DNA of 64,000 nt from Loxodes magnus. Lineage: Eukaryota > Ciliophora > Karyorelictea > Loxodida > Loxodidae. The stretch spans positions 62,001 through 126,000 of the forward strand of contig CAMPDV010000460.1 of the NCBI GenBank assembly GCA_946699065.1, in the 5' to 3' direction. Below, in pieces: positions 12,446 to 26,471 of the stretch (positions are counted from its first letter, which is position 1; each line of letters opens with the position of its first letter). Made by a program: the position numbers and the translations under genes. A model generated the notes under the pieces. It was not told where the DNA came from. It ran no database searches and was given only the letters and a program-made list of their open reading frames with translations.

Positions 12446-13336
12446 TCATTAGCAAGTTTGAAGTTTATTCGTACTAATAAGCAAAAATAACAAGCTATAT
12501 TATATAAAGAAATAGATTTTCATATATAAATGTTCAGAAACTTATTGCATATCTAATTTACTTTTACTTAACAAGGAAATATCAAAAAGCAAAGCTAAAT
12601 ATAAAAGCTAAATTTTAATTTCTAATATTACAACAAAAATAAAAATATGACAAGTAGTCAAAAAGGCCTCGATTAATAATCTATAATAATACTGAGATGA
12701 GATATAGAAATATTTTAATTTCTACATATGAGGAATTATTTTATTACTGAGATATAAGATAGAATTATTAATAATTAACAATAAAGGTTACATAACTAAT
12801 TTAGCACTCGGTCTAAGTTCGTCTAATTCTTGTAGATTTATAACTTTACACTTTCTTTTTTATCTAAGTAATGAATCCTATCGTCTTAGATTAACGAACC
12901 TCTTCTGAATTTATTAAAATCTTAATTAGCTACCTTATTTTTATTAATTATTGGAATAGATTAAATCTCCTTTCTAAGGTTGCTCCTTATCTCGAGAATA
13001 TTTGATTGGTATATACTTTTCTAGGTTCAGTTTAAATTTTGTTAGATATAAGTTTTCTGGACTAAAAGAAATTTTGTTTTCTGAATTTTAACTGGGATTT
13101 AAAGCAGCATCTTGAGGTGTTTTAACCATGTCTTCAAGAGTGGCCATAGACCAGTTTTTTCGCTTGATTCTTTATGTTTTTAATTATTTACTTTAATCCA
13201 AATTTATTACAGCATACTCCTACTAGCACACAACTCCTTCTTTCTTCTTAATAAATTTTGCTGAAACTTGCTGACTTAATTTGGATTTACAAGAATCTAC
13301 GCTCCTTTCACCCTGGGCCAAAAATTTGTAGACCAT
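12446..13336 (-). CDS. Unknown basic protein
   Basis: From ATG 13336 the first ~180 codons look genuinely coding: MVYKFLAQGERSVDSCKSK, a segment NWSMATLEDMVKTPQDAAL, then Arg/Lys-rich sequence ending ELRPSAKLVM at about 12790. No domain recognised; it looks disordered and basic. Beyond 12790 the frame stays open to TGA 12446 but with hydrophobic AT-rich texture that looks non-coding. Either a short unseen intron near 12800 leads to another stop, or TAA at ~12790 terminates here. The interval given is the formal ORF; the supported part is 12790-13336. Confidence 0.5.
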
Positions 13337-13906
13337 TATCTCCATAATTATTTTACTTAATAAATTTAAAAAATAATAGAATTCTTTTATTTATCAGTCA
13401 TAAATACTAGAACTAAATTCTAAGAATTCTCTACTTCTCTCCTGACAAATAAATCTCCTTATTCCTCTAGCTCTTACTACTATCCTTTACCATCTTAATA
13501 GACAACATTAACGTTATTATAATATTATATAGCATTGATTTCGTATCCTTATACTAATTACCTTATCTGTTTATGAAATTTAAATTAATAAAATACTGGA
13601 TTAATATAAACTCTAGAACAAGTAAATCCTTATTTTAAATATGTTAGCTTAATTTATTTTTACTTATTTTGAGTAAATTTCCTTGATTTGATACTAAAAA
13701 TAATAGCTGTTTAATTTATTTTTATCATAGAAGTTATTTTATTTATATTTTATTTTTCCCTATAGAATTTTCACTCGTATTTATTAATAGCTGCTATGAT
13801 TTATTGTGCTATGAATAAGAATTGTTATAATGTTGGCATTATTACTATAAATAGAGTTTGAAATTATTAGGCAAAGAAGTGTTCTTTAGTATAAAGTAGA
13901 ATAATA
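13337..13906. other. Intergenic region
   Basis: AT-rich spacer between two minus-strand genes. No feature seen. Confidence 0.5.
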
Positions 13907-16900
13907 TCAAATTAAAAGTTATGCTTATTTTTCATTTCCGAGAAACTATAAATCCTGAGCGTACTTTCTCATTTGTTCCATCTTATCATGGTAGTCTTTG
14001 CTCTCTATTTTAAGCTATTCATTTTATTCCTTTAGTTTCAGATTCTGGTTTTATATTCGAAGTATTTCAGATTCAAGAGTATGTAGAGTCTCACATTTTT
14101 CATTGTACTCAGATTTTAATCCCTAATATCCTTTCGAACTTTATTCATAATTCTAAACAACTTTCGCAAGTTTATTTTTAATTTCTTCACGGTCTCGTTT
14201 TATTTCTGTTAACTCTTCTTGTAAACGCTATTCATTACTTTCAATATCTTAAACGTTTATTTTCATCAATAATAGTTACTCCTATAGCTCTTCATTTTTT
14301 TAAGTTAACTATTCCAATTTTTTAACTTGAATCTCTATCTGTTTACAGTTACTTTCATTTTACGATTTAAATTCATCATTTTAATTTTGCAATGACTTAT
14401 TCTGAACGATTTGTTCTTTTAACTGTTATTTGCATTTTTATAATTCCATCTCAATTTTCTTTGAGGCTGCTTTTAACTCAATATTCTTTTACTAAAGTTG
14501 ATCAATTTAAGAGTTAGTTTCTTACTTATTAACTTCTAAAAATCCAATTTTGTTATTTAAACTTTTAAGTTGGCTTTTTAAATCTCTTATTTGCACATTC
14601 GCTCTATCAACTTATTCTACAACCTTGATCTTCTCCTAAAGTATGGAAGTTATCTACAACTCAAGTTCTTCAACCTACTTAGATTTCTATAACTTCTGTT
14701 ATTCACTAAAATTAATTTTTTAATGTAGTGATTTTATAATTTCTTCGTAATCTTACTCATTGCTGTTTTCTAATTTCTGATCAATTGATTAATTTAAGAG
14801 GATTTACATTTGATCTTTTAACTATTCGTTTTATTACTTATAGCTATTACTAGTCATCTCTAGTTAGCAAAGCAATTCGTTCATTTTGAGGTTCTAATTT
14901 TAATGTTAGATCATTTTTGATTGCGCCTCACTAAGTTTTTTGGATTGTTCATTGAAATCATTTTATAACTAAGTCATCATTAATTTCAGCTCTTCATTTT
15001 ATTTAAGATGCCAGTTCATTTTTTTTTCATTGCTTTCACTTTCAGATTTTAGCATGGAGTTTTCATTAATCAGCTATGAGCATTATAGATCTAATTCTTA
15101 ATTCTAACTTTAAGCCAGTAAGTTTTACTCTTTTACCTCTTCGTTTATAATTAATTACTACTTAAGTTTGCTTTAAAATACTTCTTAAGCTTTTTTAAGT
15201 TTTTCTATTTCTAATTTCATTGTTTCATTTTAAGCCTTTTAATCAATTACTGATTCTTGAATTTTGGCATATTTTTCTCTATTTTTTATACTTTCTGCTT
15301 AATTTTTTTTATTTTAGGACTCCATTTCGAATACCTATTTCTAAAGATCCTCTATCTAATTATTTTTGTTTGATTTATCGTTTTCTAATATATTGATTTT
15401 ACTTTGCAGTTATTTGTTCTAGCTTTTCTACTCTTAAAATTAGTTTAAAATCTACTCCTTTTGCTACTATTCGACTTAGACCTCTTCATTTATATCTTCT
15501 ATTTACTTCTCTAGACTTTGAATTTATTTATCCTTTGTTTTTAAGGAAATTTCCAATGTTTCCGTTTTTCTCTTCAGCAACTATTCATTTTTAAGTGACT
15601 CTTCTCAATTTTTAGCCTAAATTTAAAATTGAGAATTCTCTAGTTTAAGATCGTTAATTACTACCTTCTACTACTCATATTTCTGCTTATATTCATCTGA
15701 TTACTACTATGATTAAAGGAGCATTTTTTCTATCCCTTAATTTTCTTTCTTAAAAGTTAAATTCTAAGACTAAGTATTATTTAGCTTTTCAGTAATGATA
15801 TTATAATCCTATTAAAGGTTTTAAATAATACTGCTTAAATTTTCATTTTGCTTCCTTTTATTCTAAAGTATGGATTAGATCTCCTATAGTTCTATTGTTA
15901 GTTTTTATACTTATAGTGCATGGTCTTGAATTTTCAAATCTGCTTCCTACTTTTAACGCTAGATTTAGATATTCAGTTCTTTTAGAGTTTCATTGCTTTT
16001 ATTAGTCTGATCTAATTTAATTATCTACATTTCCAATTATTTTTGTAACTGTTAGAGTTTATTTAAGCATTCATCATTCATGTTTTGTAAGTTGATATTT
16101 TCTTCTGATAAATCTCTTAGCTTAGAATTGTATTTTCCATCTTCTGCACGTAGTTTCTAGTTTTGTATAATAAGTTCTTAATTGTTCTAATGCAATTTGT
16201 CTAATTCACTTTCAGAAGTTAGATTGCTTTCCATTAATAATAATTTATTGATCAATTACTTGATATTCCTGCTTTTTTCAGCTAACTCTTCATTTAGCTA
16301 ATCCTGTCTAGCTTCTAAGTTTTATTTCATTTCTAAAACTTCATTTAATTGCTATCTAATAGTTTCTAACTCGTTCTCCTTAATTGCTGTTATATTTTAT
16401 ACACTTTCTACTTTTTTTCTAAGCTACTAATTCTCAAGAGTTAGTTTATTCACTGTTGTATCTCTTTATTCTATTTCTGTTTCCTTATTCTCATTTACCA
16501 ATACAAGCTAGTCCTTTAACTCCTTTATTTTATCTGATAATTCTTTCTTTTCAAGATTTAAGCCATTAATCTCTTCTGTAAGTTTGATGTTTTCATAAGA
16601 GGTTTTGATATTTTTCGCTTAAATACTACTTATTTTACTATTAGAATCACTTTAATCCTTTTTTAGTTATTCAATATTTTCAATCTGATTTTAAACTTAT
16701 TAGGAATACCTCTAAAGTTTACTTTCTTAGTCAATTAAGTCATACTTTAGTTTGCCTATTTCCTTTTCCTTTCTTTCTATTGCTTCTTCTAGTTTTTCTT
16801 TATGTTGCTATTACTATCTGTTTTCTTATTTTAGCTCATCCATAGCTTTGTTTTATATAAAAAGCTTGTTTTATAGAATTTCATTTTATTGCCTCGAAGT

Positions 16901-19900
16901 TGAGAGGGCTAGTGATAAATCATCTAATTAGTTTTAAAGCTTGATACTGTGATCTTCTTATTATTTAATAATGCCAATAGATTTCTGAAGCTCATGTGTA
17001 ACTTTTTTGACTTATTTGTCAGCCTCTTCATTCTTTTAATTTACTTCTTCTAATTACAGACTTAGCTGCTAACTCTGATCAATCAATTCTTCTTTCTTTT
17101 AATGTAACTACTCATTCATCTATTTTGTATCTTTTAAATCTTCTTATAATTTTTCAATAGCTAAATTTTAGTTTTCCTGTTTCTTTTGCATTTCAAGTGC
17201 TTACTATTCCAGTTAGCTGATAAAATGTTCCTTAACTCTTAGTTACTCAAGAGACTCTTTTTAAGCTTCTTCTATTGCTTTTAATTATTCCTACTTACTT
17301 TACTGAAACTCTTATTCTTTTGACTTTATTAGTCTTTTCAGTTCTTTAAATTACTCTTCCACTAATTCGCTATTAGTTGTTAGGCTTTTATTCTAGAGCA
17401 TAATTTTAACTATTGACTCTTTTAATGTATAATTTTCACTTTATAGTTAGCTATATTTTCCTTAAAAGTCTTAAGTCTTTTAGTTTTAAGTACTGAAATC
17501 AGTTTAGTAAGTTTTATTAATCTCCTATAATTCTATAATTCTCTACTCTGCAAGTGCTAAATTTCTTTATATTTCAGCCTTTTCTTGCTCTAATGATTCT
17601 GCCTAATATTTGTTTTACTAAATCTGCTTCTATAAATTTGATAACTAAGTCTGTGATTGCTCTATTTAGCTTTCCTTTTCCTAACTAGTTTTATAAATGC
17701 TATCAATTTTATGTTGTTGCTGTAAGTTAGTTTACTTTTACTTATTACATTCTATTGTTAAATTATCTACTTGATTCTAAAGTGTAATGTTTTCTTCCTA
17801 TTAGTCTTTTAAAAGATTCTGTGTTCTTGACAAGTCATGTTGTAGCTTTTTAAGTAGAATGTTAAGCTCTAAATTAGCAGTCTGCTTAGCCTCCTCTAGA
17901 TTGAGGTTATTGTGTTCATTGATTTAATCTACTAACTCCTTAATATTATTTTCCCTTTATTATTAAGACTTTATTTATTACAAATCTTAGCTCAGTTAGT
18001 TAATTTTAATTTCCAATTCATTTATTTAACTTTTATATACTTCCTATCCATCACACAGGTACTAATTAGCTTTTTCTAACGTTTATATCTTTTTCTAAAG
18101 TATATGTTATTCTGTCTATTCTTATAGTTATATATAGAGCTATTTTTATTCTTGATTTTACTCCTTTAATTCTATAATTTATTGCTAGTATTGCAAGACT
18201 TCTTCTTCTTGTTTTGTAACCTGATTTTTTAGGTTTAAAATAGTATCATTTTATTAGCTTATTTAGTCCTCTAAAGTTTTTAATTAGGTTGAAAGATTTT
18301 TATTTTGCTTCTAGAGCTCATTTAGCTAATTTTATAGGCGACTAACCTCAAGATTATATTCGGCTTTCATATCTTTTATCATTTTTTCATTCTAACTCTA
18401 TAACTTCTAGTTTTGCTCTGAGCATTAAGCTTTTTCCTATGCTATCTGTTTATTACTTGATTATAACCTTTCAATTTACTGTTTTTAATCCTCATTCTAT
18501 TTTTATAGTGTTTTATATGCTTCTTATAGCTCTTATAGAAGTGTTTAATTTTTAGTTATTTCTAGTTCTCTCAATGAAATCAATTATTAGTTAGTTTAAT
18601 CTTAAATTTGGCTTTGCTCAAATTTATGTTTTAGTTGCATAATTTAATTTTCCCTTTTCTATAGTTAGATTTCTTACTCTTATAGAAATTTTTTGTTATC
18701 TTCCTTTAAAGTTTCTAACTAGTCTGTTAATTAGTTATTTTCATTCTGCAGATTTTCAGTATTTGTAGTTAAGCTTTAAATTGTTTGACTATGCTGCTAG
18801 TTTGCTTATTCTAACTCCTCTATTTATTTTTTTTATTAGTCATTCTTTTCACTAAGTAGTTCTTACTGTTATAGAGCTTGTACTATTTGCTGCTTTAGGG
18901 AGGCATTTTCTTGATCTAGTTTATTATTTGTATTTTATAGCTAATTTTTAATTTTCTAGCTTTCTTCCTCAATTTCTTGCTATTTTTACAAAAGCTAACT
19001 TTAATTTACTTCTACTTGGTTTTGTAGAGTATTTAGTTTTATTTCTCAATCTTTACTAGCATTCTCCAACTCCTCATCTAGCTTTGCTTTATCCTACGTT
19101 AAAGATTAATTTCTTTGAATTAAATCTTCATTTTATGCTTCTTAATTCTTTAATTAAGTCTAATAATCTTCCACTACTTTTTATAACTTTCCTTCATTTT
19201 CCCTTATAATATTATCACTTTCCAATTTTAGATTATCAAGCAGTTCTATCTGTTATTACAGCTTTACAACTAATTCTTATTTATCATCCTAAAGTTATTA
19301 TAAAGAATTTTATTTCTCATTATTCTCCTTTAAAAGCTAATTAATTTAGCTCTAAAGATTTCTAATTTAGTCTTCTAAAAGATTTGCTTTCTTATAATTT
19401 TCTTTTTCTTCTAAAATAAATTTCTAATTTAGTATCTTAACTTGATCGTTTTTACTTATTAGCTTTTCTTTTAATTACTTTTTTTTGAGTGCTAAATTTC
19501 CATTTTATTCCTACAACTCTTCTATTTGAGTTCTCAATTCTTTATTTTTCTCTTCGAACTTTCTTATTTTCTAACTCCAAACTAAGTTTTCTTACTTTAG
19601 TGTTTGGATTTACTTTATTAATCCCTCTTATTTTTGGAACTATTCTGAAAATTATTTCCGATTTGTGTCATTTTTACTTAAAGCTTCCTTAAGTTGAACT
19701 TGTAAAGTTTCAATTCTAACCTTCTAGATTTCATTTAGTTATTCCTAGTTTTTACATTTATCTTAGTAATCCTGATTTTACTTCTAGAGCACATCTAACT
19801 AGCATTTAATTGTTTGATTCTACAATTTTTATTTTCCTACTTCCTCTTAAATCTGCCTCAAGTTGTTCAATTGACTCTCTTAAGTATTTTAATCATTTAG

Positions 19901-22900
19901 AATTAGCTTAAGATCTTCGATAGCCTTGGCTATTTATTATTGCTAAATTTGATTTTAGCTTTAAATGCTTTTTTATTTTATATCTATTTCAACAATTTAT
20001 TGCTCTATTTACTGCTTTTTCATATAAGTTTCATTATTTTGCAGTATCCTCAGAAGCTGATCATGTAAATTTCTTAAACAATCTAGTTCGTTGGCAGTTT
20101 TACTACTATCTAAAGAGATATTCTTTAAAATTATTTATAGAGATTAGATTTCTTCATTTAACTTAAAGCGTTGTAAGCTAGATTATCCTATTCCTTCTTT
20201 AACTTCAAGTTATTTGTATTTTCCATCAAGCACTTTGTAGTTCTTAATCTGTTTTTCGATTTAAAGTTTCAAATCATCGTTTTCCTTTGCCAATTACTAG
20301 TTTTATCGCTTTAAGAAGGATAAAGTTTCTTTATTCTACTCAGAAATTATTTAGCTTGTCTCAAAGGAAGTTTGAGTTTTATCTTAGAGATTAGTCTAAC
20401 CCTACAGCACTTAGTTCTAAGAACTATGCTATTTATAATCCTACTGGTTTTACTTTCTTTAAGACAAGATAAGGTCCGAGTTTAATAATCTTGTTTCCTC
20501 GTTTTAGTTTTTAATCATATCAAGTTAATCTCATTCAGAAGAACAAAACTATTCATAATCTCCTCCACTTGCCTTCCTTAATGTATTTCTAATTAAATCA
20601 ATTTCTTGAATCAAGTATTTCACAAACTTAGGGATATTTGCTCTCTTTATTATACCTTGTGATAGTTCTAAAGTAGATGCTAATTAGTCATTTATAATGC
20701 TTCTGGTGTTTTAAAAGCCTTCAGTATCATACAAATCTTGACTTTTATCTGTTAGATGGTTTTAGTTTTATTATGGAGACTCGGCGCATAATGCTTAAAT
20801 TTCCTGCCTTATTTATTGAATAATTTATTAGCCTTTATCTACTAGCAACAATAGAGAGCATTATGTAAAATCTGAAGAATATTGCTTCTGAGTTTAATCT
20901 ACTTCCAGACTATAATCTTTCATCAGGTTCTTATTTTCTTCCCTCAGTCTTTCAATTTCAGAATCTTTCTCTAGGCTTATAGATTAGATTTCTTAATGTA
21001 GCTCTTCTTTTAGACTCTATAATTTTTTAAAGCTTTGATTTTATTGTTGGATGTATTATTACTATCTCCATACTTTTTAATACAAATTTTGCTTTTCTTA
21101 TTAGTTCTTGCTATTAAGGAACTGACTCTAGGTTAAAATTTCAAATCTAGATGAATCAAATGACTGAGAGATTCTACATCCTTAAGTATCATTACTTTGC
21201 TTATTCCTCATTAGCTTTTTAATCTGACTATTTAGTTTTTCTATTAATGACATCTAGTTGATGAGCTATTCTTCCATACTCTTAAACTTAAACAGGACCT
21301 CTTCTATAAAAGATCCGAAATAAAACTCAATAATAACCTTTAAATGCTCTTCTTGTATAAGGTTAATCTATGAGTTGAGAGTATTCATTCTTTAATAATT
21401 GTTACACTTATTAATATACTAACTGATAGTCTAGGTTTGCATCAATTGCTGTCTCTACAAATTTTCGTTTAATTTATACTTCTCCTATTCCAGGAGAATT
21501 TAATTAGACGAGATATTCAAACTTTTAGCTTCTTCTAGGGAGTTTTAATTGAGCTAGGTAGTATTATTGATTTAACTCTAGTATTTAAGAGAATAGTTTA
21601 GCAGCTTTTGCATTTTATCCTTGAACTACTTGTCTTTAGCTTCATTCTCCTTTTACAGTTTTTCTACTTTATCTTATAGCTAATTTATTTGCTTCCTCAT
21701 AACAATATTTAAGGATTAAAGTTATTAAACTTTTGCTAAGCTTTTAATTTACTAAAGTTCAGCTTCTTGATTCTAGCAGTAAGTTTAGTTTAATCTTTCT
21801 GACGTTATTCTTTCTGGAGAGGCTTAGTTTGAATATTTTTAGCTTTATTAGCTTATTTATTTAAGATAATTAGACTAATTCTGCTATGTCCTTATACCTT
21901 CATTTCCTTTGAAGTATCCTTGATCTATTTACTCAATTTCTTGCTCCATATTGGATAACGAAAATTCTCTGTTATACTAAAAACTCCGATCAGGAGAATA
22001 AATCTACTTGGTAGGTGACTAGTTATTCAAATAAGAGCTTTAGGTTCTATCACCTTAACTTAGCAAAGGAGATTACTCCAATACTTCTTACTATCTTTTA
22101 ATAATATTCTAATCATAAGATCTATTAGAATTTTATAGCTTCAGCAATTAATTTTCGCTTTAATCTTAAGTAAAATTAACAATTTCTTATGTAGTTTTCT
22201 ACAATCTCTCTTAAGAACCTTCATTGATATTTTTTTCATGGTATATCTACATCTTTTTAATATAGATATCCTTCTCACTGATTATCTTCTAAGCATTCTA
22301 TATTTATTACTGAAGATATTGCAAATTAGTTTTAAGATGCTAATTTTCTTTTATTAAGCTTTCATTTTAACTTATTCCTATAGGTTATTACTATAGTTTT
22401 GTAGCTGCAATTTGTTATAAGTAAATATTTATTTTTTCTATTATCTGCTCCTCGAGTCTTAGTAGCAAACTCTATAACTGCTAGTTCTAAATTCCCATTT
22501 TTACTAATTTTTGTTATAATCCTATAAATAGGTTCTGGACTTCTTTTGGTAATCACTCTTTATACTGAAGTCTCAAGTCAATTTATTTTAATGGTGATTC
22601 CTAGTCTGTAATAGTTTTTCTCTACAGCATGTTCTTAATATCAATTTGCAAATCCTCTTTCAACTATTTTTCAGCTCTTAGTTCATCATCATTCAAATGC
22701 ATAATATGCAGTTTTATTATTTCCTCTATTTAGAATCTTCTCTTTTATAGAATTGCAAGTACTTGAGAACTCTCACCTATGTTAGAAAATTTAAACTGAG
22801 ACTAGGGAACTCTAGATAAGCTTTAAGCCTATAAACGTCTAACAGATTATTGATTTATTTTATCTAGATTCGGAGACTTGGGGCGATATTACGCCAGTTT

Positions 22901-22912
22901 ATATGAGTTCAT
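13907..22912 (-). CDS. Giant coiled-coil protein (~3000 aa)
   Basis: One uninterrupted 9006-base frame, 3001 residues, ATG 22912 to TGA 13907. I checked phase at five points along it and found no intron. After ~60 residues of Pro/Ser/Arg-rich head (MNSYKLAQYRPKSPNLDK), nearly the whole protein is Glu/Lys/Gln/Leu/Asn heptad-like sequence, with short breaks near residues 270-330. Only about two TGA (Trp) codons were seen. Such proteins serve as long rods or tethers at basal bodies, centrosomes, Golgi or contractile fibres; sequence alone does not say which. There is no motor head, GRIP, GRAM or membrane segment that I can see. Gln is often encoded by TAA/TAG. The size and lack of introns are notable next to the intron-rich transporter gene. 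Confidence 0.9.
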
Positions 22913-23389
22913 GGTATATTTAAAGATTATTTTAAGCTTAAACTTTCTATTTGAAATAGAAAAAAATTAATTATTTTACCATTCAAACCTATATATTCCA
23001 ATATTTAGCGCTTCAAATTATCTTTCCATGCTTATTTGTTTTATACCCTAACACTAAAAAGTCCATTAAAATTACTACTCCTAATAATTCCTATTTTAAT
23101 GCATTTAATTAGTTAAGCTGATATAGGAATATATAACTGATGCTATGAAGTAGCTTCTAGTTAACTCTCACTGATATGCTAAACCTTTACTTTTGTTTCT
23201 TATTTAATAACATTATCTTTATTTAATTTTTACTACGAGATTGAATTTCGATAAATCCACTCCTAAATCTTACAAATTTAATAGAAGCATAAATTGGGAG
23301 GTAGTAGCTTAAGAGTGCTAGATACTTGAAATAACAGTGATAGAATATAAGCCTAAGTTTACAGTATGATAATTAATGCTTATAATCAA
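22913..23389. other. Intergenic region
   Basis: AT-rich; upstream of the giant coiled-coil gene and downstream of the Cys-rich gene. No specific promoter motif recognised. Confidence 0.5.
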
Positions 23390-24535
23390 TCACATTATCA
23401 ATCTCTTTTCTAACCTCTTGCTATTATGTACTTTTTATTTACCACTTAAAAGTAGGGAGATAGGATATTATTGGAGAATAGTTGATTGTTAACTTGCTTA
23501 CTATTATTATTAATAAGATTTAAGTAAATTAGATATTTAAAGCCCTTTTATTTGATAAGTCTTAGAATTATTTTAAGGCGATTAAAATAAACTAAGAGGT
23601 TAATAAACAGCTAATGCAGCTATAAACCATATAAAGCTTATACTTTTGAGATTTATCCATCCAGTATTTTCCTTTAAATCATAGTAGTAAGAAAATTCAT
23701 CTAATTTTTTTACGCAATCTGGATTAAATTAGATTTCTGGATAATAGTCCATTTCAAACTTTAGTATTTCCATTTTTCTTAGATCTCTTTGTTGAACTGC
23801 TTTTTTGTAGTCAATTACTGGCTAATCTCCTTCAAATAGAGCACAGAAACTAGAACCAAAATTGTTGAAGCCACATATGCATTTTCCAATTCCATATTCA
23901 ACGTTAATGCAATCAGTATCTTCATCACACTCCTAAGGAATTGGATTAGTGTTTTGCAATCTTTGTAAGCATTTCTTTGATCACTGGTCTCATCTAAAAG
24001 ATTCGCATGACTCTACTTATTCCACATATTCTCCTGCAGGTACACTTCCTGCTTCTATGCACACCCCATGATCACACAGCAATCCTAACTAACATTGATT
24101 TATTAATTAAGAATCACATGTTTCATTTAACTTCTTTGCAATTTAGCAAATTCTTGGATCTCTTTAGCAATAATAATCAGATGAGCAGTACCTGTTAGCA
24201 CATGCTTACTCAAATTTAGCGTAATCATAATCGTAAGTTAATCCTGGGTAATAGGGGTTAAAATCTGGTAATTCTACTTCAAAGGAACTTGAACATTATG
24301 CAGGTATCTAATCCCCATTTCTATGCATTGAAATAGTGTAAGTGCAATTTTATTTAGAGGAGCAAGATTTAATCTGAAGTTAAGGAAAATCATCAAAGCC
24401 AACACAATATCCTTCAAGAACTGCACTTGTTTTGGTACAGTCTAAAGGAGCACATATATTTGACAGTGTAAGAGGTACTAAAAGTAGTATTATTGCTATA
24501 AGATAATAAAACTGCAAATAGTCTAATTTTTTCAT
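23390..24535 (-). CDS. Secreted Cys-rich protein with C-terminal membrane segment
   Basis: 381 residues from ATG 24535 (two further in-frame ATGs lie just upstream, to 24577). The chosen start gives a clean signal peptide, MKKLDYLQFYYLIAIILLLV..., cut before NICAPLDC. The mature part has about 20 cysteines in pairs (CSSDYYC, CDSQ..C, LLCDHGVC, CDEDTDC, KCICGF), recalling the low-complexity Cys-rich surface proteins common in ciliates, with EGF-like spacing near CICGF. A hydrophobic segment SISFIWFIAALAVY follows, so it is probably a type I surface protein. The Gln-rich tail after it, up to TGA 23390, may be real or may be read-through of an unseen intron. Two TGA codons (RWDQW) read as Trp. 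Confidence 0.7.
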
Positions 24536-24809
24536 TTTATTATTAAACTTAATTTTAATTTCCATCACTAGCTTCATTCAATTACCTAATTTACCATAAA
24601 ATCATTCAACTATCTTGCTATTATACCACACCTTTTCTACATGGCTTGAAAATTATTTTTTTGATATAAAGCATAAGAATAATATAAGTTATTAGCTATA
24701 TATTAGTATATATTAATTTGGTTTTTCTGAGTTTAATTTATACGTAGAAAAGGAGAAAGTAATAGAATAAAGTTAGACTCACTTAATAATATTCATCATC
24801 TTTTATATT

Positions 24810-26471
24810 TCACTTCAATAATTCTTTGGGGCTTGAAATATCAGAAACTTCTTATTTAGAAGAGTGGAAACCCTCCAAATCAAGCCCTTGAGGTTGTTCT
24901 AACTCTCTTGAGAAGAATCTATATAAATCTAACTTTGGGATGAATAGTTCCTTTTTGTCAATTTGCTAGCTACATTTTTCTTTTTATAAATGTTAAAGTT
25001 ATTCAGCAGCGTTTAGCACACTTTTTGACTTAAATTCTAGTGCTTACTCATTATTTAGTTCATTGTTCGCTATTTTTCTGTAAAAGTTGAGGTTCTATAG
25101 GCACTAAGAACGGTTTTGTGTACTTTAAAAATTATCCTCTTATGATAAGTCAAAATATTAAGAAGAAATTTTGTTCTCTCTTCAGCTTAAATTTAGATTT
25201 GTTTCTTTTTGCTTTCTTTAAGGATTTTAAAAAGGAGTGAAGCAACGCTGAGGAGTCATTTAACTATTAGTAAAATTTAAATTTAGAATATCTCCTTTAT
25301 TAGCAAACTTTAGCTATTACTTCGCGTTTTTAGTTGACTAGACCTCAATATTAAAATCTCTTTTTCCTTTATTAAACTGACCTTTAGGAATTATATTTCC
25401 ATAATTTTAATCTAAGTTTGAGAAGAATTATTTAGGCTTTGATAAAACCTCTTGTTTCATTTTAATTTTTTTTCCGTACTGCTTTAGAATATCTTTCTTT
25501 TCATTGTTTTGCTCATTTTGATTATTTTCAGTTTTTTTGCTGACTTTATGATTTTATTTTTAAAGTAACTAAATTTGAATTTATTACTAGAGCTTGTTAG
25601 GTGATCCTCCTTTTTTTAAATCTTAAGAGTATGATCTCTTTTTATTAACTTACTCCTCTTTACTTTATTATCCTTATTAAATTTTTATCTATTTTGTGTT
25701 CTTATACAATAATAACTTCCGATGTTCTTACTTTAATATGCTAATCTGATCTTAGGTCTTCTAAAACTCGCTATTTTGTTGATATCTTTTTTCAAAAGTG
25801 TTGGGATGTAGTTGATTTATATTTTTATTGATGTTAGTCTCCTCACTTATATCGCTCAATTCAGAAGGCATTAAGTTCTGCTAGAAATAATCACTGCTTT
25901 AATTTTAGGTGTAATTTACTTATTTATTACTTAATTTTTTCGTTCTTTTTTCTTAATCTCTCTTCAAAGTATTCTCTTTAGAGATATTATTTTGCTTCTA
26001 TTAATTAAGGTTACTTAACTATTGCTAAAAGGTTCCAGTATCTTCAAGAATATTGAAATCTAATTTTACCTCTTTTCCTTTATTCTGAAATTACTGAGTA
26101 CTCAGCTAGTTTCCACTTTCCAGCAGCTATTCTGCCAATTCCAATTTGCGAGTAAGAGACATTTTTTCTGTATTATGTTGCTCTTAGCTATTTTCTAGCT
26201 CTTCCTAGAACTAAATGCTATTATCTGAACTACTATCATTAAACTTAGCAATTTGATTAGAAGGTTTAATGAAACTAACTTCCTTTTATTTCTCAATCTT
26301 TTAATTAATTTCAGAAGAGCAATCTGAATCATTCATTTGTTCCAATATTTCGTCAGATTCATTCCCTTACTCTTATATATCATACATATCCTTTTACCAT
26401 TCATCCTCAATAGTAAAATTAAACTCTAGTTTAGTTGCTTCTAAGTTCTCATTACTTGACTTATTTCCCAT
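24810..26471 (-). CDS. Acylated, disordered unknown protein
   Basis: 553 residues, intronless, TGA stop after SPKELLK. It starts MGNKSSNEN, a likely N-myristoylation site. The body is polar and low in complexity, rich in Gln, Asn, Lys, Ser, with short charged helices (KRDQEKRTKKLSNK; KSKEEQVNKKRSYS) and one TGA as Trp. I recognise no domain. The anchor suggests a membrane or cortex scaffold. Neighbours on both sides are also minus-strand genes, but spacing (275 and 580 bases) argues against co-transcription. Confidence 0.75.

Noticed and set aside
19489..19692. Plus-strand ORF of 67 codons inside the giant gene
   Set aside because: It is a shadow of the minus-strand coiled-coil frame.
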